Of a stretch of DNA of 64,000 nt, positions 62,001-64,000 are shown one piece after another. The notes beneath the pieces are model-generated. The model was not told where the DNA came from, did no database searches, and was given only the letters and a program-made list of their open reading frames with translations. The DNA is from Megaleporinus macrocephalus (lineage: Eukaryota; Chordata; Actinopteri; Characiformes; Anostomidae), in contig CM038726.1 of assembly GCA_021613375.1 (NCBI GenBank), forward strand, positions 9,432,253 to 9,496,252, read 5' to 3'. Made by a program: the position numbers and the translations under genes. Every line of letters starts with the position of its first letter. Position 1 is the stretch's first letter.

Positions 62001-63418
62001 TTTAGTAAAGACTGTTTCTCAGCCTTTAAGTGCACAAATAATGTGCCCTCAGTTCTGACTGAAATAACTGTTTGTATTTTTTTTTTTTTAGAACAATAGT
62101 GCACAATATTTTTGTAAATGTTTGCTCTTTCTGTTTTGAGATTAAAATTAATTGATACTTTAGTCAACTAATGAAAACGAGACGAAAATGTTTGGCAGGG
62201 ACGACATCCAATCAGAACTTGTTTAGTTTTGTGAAAGGCGGGGACAAGTTAGGGAAACATCTAATCATAACTACTTCAGCGTATATGGGGAGGCGGGACA
62301 AGCCCAGTAGCCGTCAATCAAACGTCAAAAGTTTAGAGTTTGTGTTTAGAGAAAATCACCTCACCACGCTGGACATCACCCCTCCAGCACCACCGTCAGC
62401 TAGCTTTACCACTGCTAACGCTAGCTTAGCCTTTCTTAATCCTAGTCCTGAAAACACACTGTCCTGTACAGTTTAGAGCGTGTCCTGCTGTAAATGCTGT
62501 ATTAACTCAGTAAGGTGGTGTTAATGATCAGATTAGTTGATCAGGTATGTGGGAAGCAGGTGAAACGCTGTATGTGCAGAGCAGTGTGTCCAGACCAGAG
62601 TCTGGACACAAAACTAGCTAGCTAACTCCAACCATCTGCGTTTGATTATCATGTCCCAAATCTCTCCATACACACTAGAAAGTGCACAAAACAGATTAGT
62701 TTTAGATTCGCTTTTACAGCTAGTTTTATTTACAATTTATTAGTGCACGTGATATGCAGTGTGTGTCTCTAGTGAACACTGTGAATGTGACAGTTTTTCA
62801 TTCATTGATTTACTGTTATGCTAAAATTTAATTGAATTGCACAATTAAAAATACATTTATAGCAAAAAGTGATAAATGCAATTAATGTAAATTAGTTAAT
62901 CACAGAGCATGTAATTTAATTAGATTGACAGCTCTAGTAACAATTAATACATAAATAAGAGATAATAAATAAAAAGGTGATGCAAGGATAAAATAACAGA
63001 TCTCTTATTCACTTTGCAGTTACGGAAGAGCTCAGATGTTTATCTATTTGTGTGTATATTGGTCTTTTAAACATGAATAATATTCCATATCTGGTTAATA
63101 AATGTTTCATTTTGTGTATGTATATATAATTTATGATTAAATTATGATTAAAACTAAATTACATTTTAGTAAAAAGACTACGACTAAAACTAAATCAAAA
63201 TTTGCTGTCAAAATTGACACTGTTCTGCAGTGCAGTGGGATTATGTACAGGAGCATTGTGGGAAGGAAGGAGGGAGATGGAGATCAATAACCTTCATTCT
63301 GTGATCAGAGACTTTGTTCATCAGATGATCATTAAATAAAACTGTTATTTTAAAATGTGGTGTATGTGAGTATCAGCTGTCAGTAGGAGGAGGAAATATC
63401 ATTTACTTACCCAACCAC
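51778..63418 (-). CDS. Gene 1: microexon linker / coiled coil / GIMAP GTPase protein (11 exons in window, 5' end missing)
   Basis: From 5' to 3': 63418-63411, 61613-61589, 59918-59911, 57850-57835, 56602-56586, 55922-55862, 55451-54975, 54900-54832, 53966-53409, 53220-53173 and 53051-51778. With one carried base these sum to 2562 nt, 854 codons including stop, open throughout. Layout: short microexon linker, three coiled-coil exons, two RRN-ended exons, then a GTPase with a second coiled coil. GIMAPs are septin-related GTPases of vertebrate immune cells that assemble on intracellular membranes. The 5' end, probably with an Ig exon as in gene 2, is beyond 64000. Gene 1 and gene 2 are tandem paralogues about 17 kb apart with different C-terminal effectors. 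Confidence 0.72.
53173..53220 (-). CDS. Gene 1 exon H (48 nt), RRN repeat exon
   Basis: Acceptor CATAG, donor GTAAAG, phase 1 to 1. Encodes ISGETPEPAAPLRRRN. The SGE start matches the start of the GTPase exon and the RRN end matches the end of the preceding exon, so these look like duplicated linker exons common before fish GIMAP domains. Confidence 0.7.
53409..53966 (-). CDS. Gene 1 coiled-coil exon G (558 nt)
   Basis: Acceptor TTTTCTTACAG, donor GTAAGG, phase 1 to 1. Encodes 186 residues of heptad repeat ending SSVAASRRN. Its start (AERDTQLMEREKQAEEK) is homologous to the start of exon E ([17 protein letters not shown]), indicating exon duplication. Expected to mediate oligomerisation. Confidence 0.8.
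53967..54831. other. Intron of gene 1
   Basis: AT-rich intronic sequence between coiled-coil exons; nothing else recognised. Confidence 0.6.
54832..54900 (-). CDS. Gene 1 exon F (69 nt)
   Basis: Acceptor ATCATTTCAG, donor GTGAGT, phase 1 to 1. Encodes 23 residues, QQNSDLQTETETLKSIISSQ within a coiled-coil register, bridging exons E and G. There is no counterpart in gene 2. Confidence 0.7.
54975..55451 (-). CDS. Gene 1 coiled-coil exon E (477 nt)
   Basis: Acceptor TTTTTCCCAG, donor GTAAGA, phase 1 to 1. Encodes 159 residues of charged heptads starting DCPGLTKHLKDKESLL. Close paralogue of 8746-9084 in gene 2, with extra repeats at the C-terminal end. Confidence 0.8.
55862..55922 (-). CDS. Gene 1 exon D (61 nt)
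   Basis: Acceptor TTATTCAG, donor GTGAGA. Encodes SNREWTEEEKMEMEESALLT and enters the coiled coil in phase 1. Orthologous position to 12057-12117 in gene 2. Confidence 0.72.
56586..56602 (-). CDS. Gene 1 microexon C (17 nt)
   Basis: ATGTCATCGTTTATCAG between CTGTCATAG and GTGAGC. With one carried base it encodes H-V-I-V-Y-Q. The flanks are nearly identical to those of gene 2 microexon C. Confidence 0.62.
56998..57834 (-). repeat. 42-bp minisatellite starting at a splice donor (gene 1)
   Basis: About 20 units of the same repeat as at 14560-16176, again directly abutting the donor of a B microexon. A parallel expansion, or an inherited array, in the paralogue. Confidence 0.9.
57835..57850 (-). 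CDS. Gene 1 microexon B (16 nt)
   Basis: GAGCCTCCACTGACAC between CTCTTCACAG and GTGAGTATAAAT. Encodes E-P-P-L-T plus one base. Confidence 0.6.
58111..58363. mobile_element. 253-bp MITE
   Basis: Perfect 16-bp inverted ends, CGCTGTCCAATGAAAA and TTTTCATTGGACAGCG, continuing imperfectly to about 35 bp. No coding sequence. Target duplication is not clear because it sits in a TATG-rich tract. Confidence 0.85.
59911..59918 (-). CDS. Gene 1 microexon A (8 nt), second copy
   Basis: GTGGTTTA between GTTTAAACAG and GTAAGTAAAT. With one carried base it encodes R-G-L. Confidence 0.6.
61040..61425. repeat. 27-30 bp minisatellite
   Basis: About 13 units containing CACCTGTCTGTATACCAG followed by a variable TAAGTCTT / GAAGAGTCTT. 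It lies in the intron between the two A/B pairs of gene 1. Confidence 0.92.
61589..61613 (-). CDS. Gene 1 microexon B (25 nt), first copy
   Basis: Between TTCTTTACAG and GTGAGTATAC. Encodes D-I-L-R-R-A-V-R plus one base. Nine bases longer than the common B exon, so phase is kept. Confidence 0.58.
62130..63222. mobile_element. hAT-like non-autonomous element
   Basis: The right end (minus strand CAGTGTCAATTTTGACAGCA, followed by a GATTTAGTTTTAGTCGTAG stretch) is the typical terminus of a widespread vertebrate hAT family. The left end is diverged and only approximate. No intact transposase. It lies in the gene 1 intron between a B and an A microexon. Confidence 0.5.
63411..63418 (-). CDS. Gene 1 microexon A (8 nt), first copy in window
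   Basis: GTGGTTGG between GTTTAAACAG and GTAAGTAAAT. Encodes x-G-W, with the first base supplied by an upstream exon outside the window. Confidence 0.58.
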
Positions 63419-64000
63419 CTGTTTAAACAATAGAAAGAGACAATGTTAGATAAAAACATCCACATCATTTACAATTAGAAAACTTCAGAATCTCTTTATC
63501 TCCTTATCAGAAATCTCCTTTTCTCATCTGTACTGTCGTTTTTCATCCTTCACTACTGAACTCAATGCTTTCAGTACAGCTTCATGAAGATGTTCAGCTA
63601 AACAGTTAAAGTGTAAACCTACAGCAGAAACTCAACACTTACAGAAATAACTGGTAACTGTTCATCAGTAAACTAGTAATTATGCAGCAACTTGTAAATA
63701 AAAACATGAGTAATGAATTATGTATTATATTATATATTGTCTTTTCCTGCAGTAGCTACATCACATAAAGTTCATTTACAGAATAATCAGACAGATTAAC
63801 TAATATAAACTAAAATATTAATCAATATAACAACTATGACTAGTGACATATTACCTAATATATCAGCAACAGAGGGATCATAAACAAACATTATTAAACT
63901 ATTAATAAACAGTAAATTTAAGAAGAATGTTTATAGAAAAATAAATTATTTTTCATATAAAACTATTTATGAGATTGTATTATTAATATTACATTTAATT
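63419..64000. other. Intron of gene 1 reaching the window edge
   Basis: Matches the sequence downstream of the other A microexons (for example 32295-32540 and 16592-16900). No further exon is seen before the edge. Confidence 0.6.

Noticed and set aside
62171..62476. Plus-strand ORF of about 100 residues
   Set aside because: It falls within a hAT-like repeat, shows no domain, and is not bounded by splice sites.

Overview
This is vertebrate nuclear DNA, almost certainly from a teleost fish and probably an otophysan (the characin/catfish/carp group). It is AT-rich and intron-rich, has no operons, and carries a fish-type transposon load: Tc1/mariner, hAT, BEL/Pao, Ty3/gypsy, Tx1-like LINE and MITEs. 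The host genes are fish-type immune genes. The real exons lie on the minus strand, and most are too short to show up as ORFs. I rebuilt them from splice sites and reading phase.

Gene 2 is complete from ATG to stop on the minus strand, 35110 down to 6290. It has 14 coding exons. A short first exon is followed by an Ig V-set exon, four pairs of alternating microexons (A = 8 or 11 nt, B = 16 or 28 nt), a 17-nt and a 61-nt exon, a coiled-coil exon and a terminal CARD exon. The exon lengths sum to 1131 nt (377 codons including stop), and every junction keeps one open frame. I see neither a signal peptide nor a transmembrane segment, so the model predicts a soluble V-set/coiled-coil/CARD protein.

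Gene 1 is its tandem paralogue on the minus strand, 63418 down to 51778. Its 5' end, where an Ig exon would be expected, lies beyond the right edge. It has two A/B microexon pairs, the same 17-nt and 61-nt exons, longer coiled-coil exons, two exons ending in an RRN motif, and a terminal GIMAP (AIG1-type) GTPase exon with its own long coiled coil. The two genes therefore share an N-terminal and coiled-coil chassis but end in different effectors: a CARD (inflammasome-type adaptor) or a GIMAP GTPase.

The microexons sit in a 2-4 kb module repeated six times in the window. The module includes a 42-bp minisatellite whose every unit begins, on the gene strand, with a consensus splice donor, and a separate 58-bp minisatellite. 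Introns are nearly identical between copies, whereas the microexons themselves have diverged.

Layout: 1-6.2 kb, LINE end and unassigned DNA; 6.3-35.1 kb, gene 2 with a gypsy fragment, Tc1, a 1.5-kb TIR element, a broken BEL/Pao element, a hAT element and a solo LTR in its introns; 35.3-38.2 kb, two decayed Tx1-like LINE fragments directly upstream of gene 2; 38.2-51.7 kb, intergenic repeats plus one candidate CpG-rich first exon; 51.8-63.4 kb, gene 1. Domain names rest on motif recognition by eye; no database search was run.
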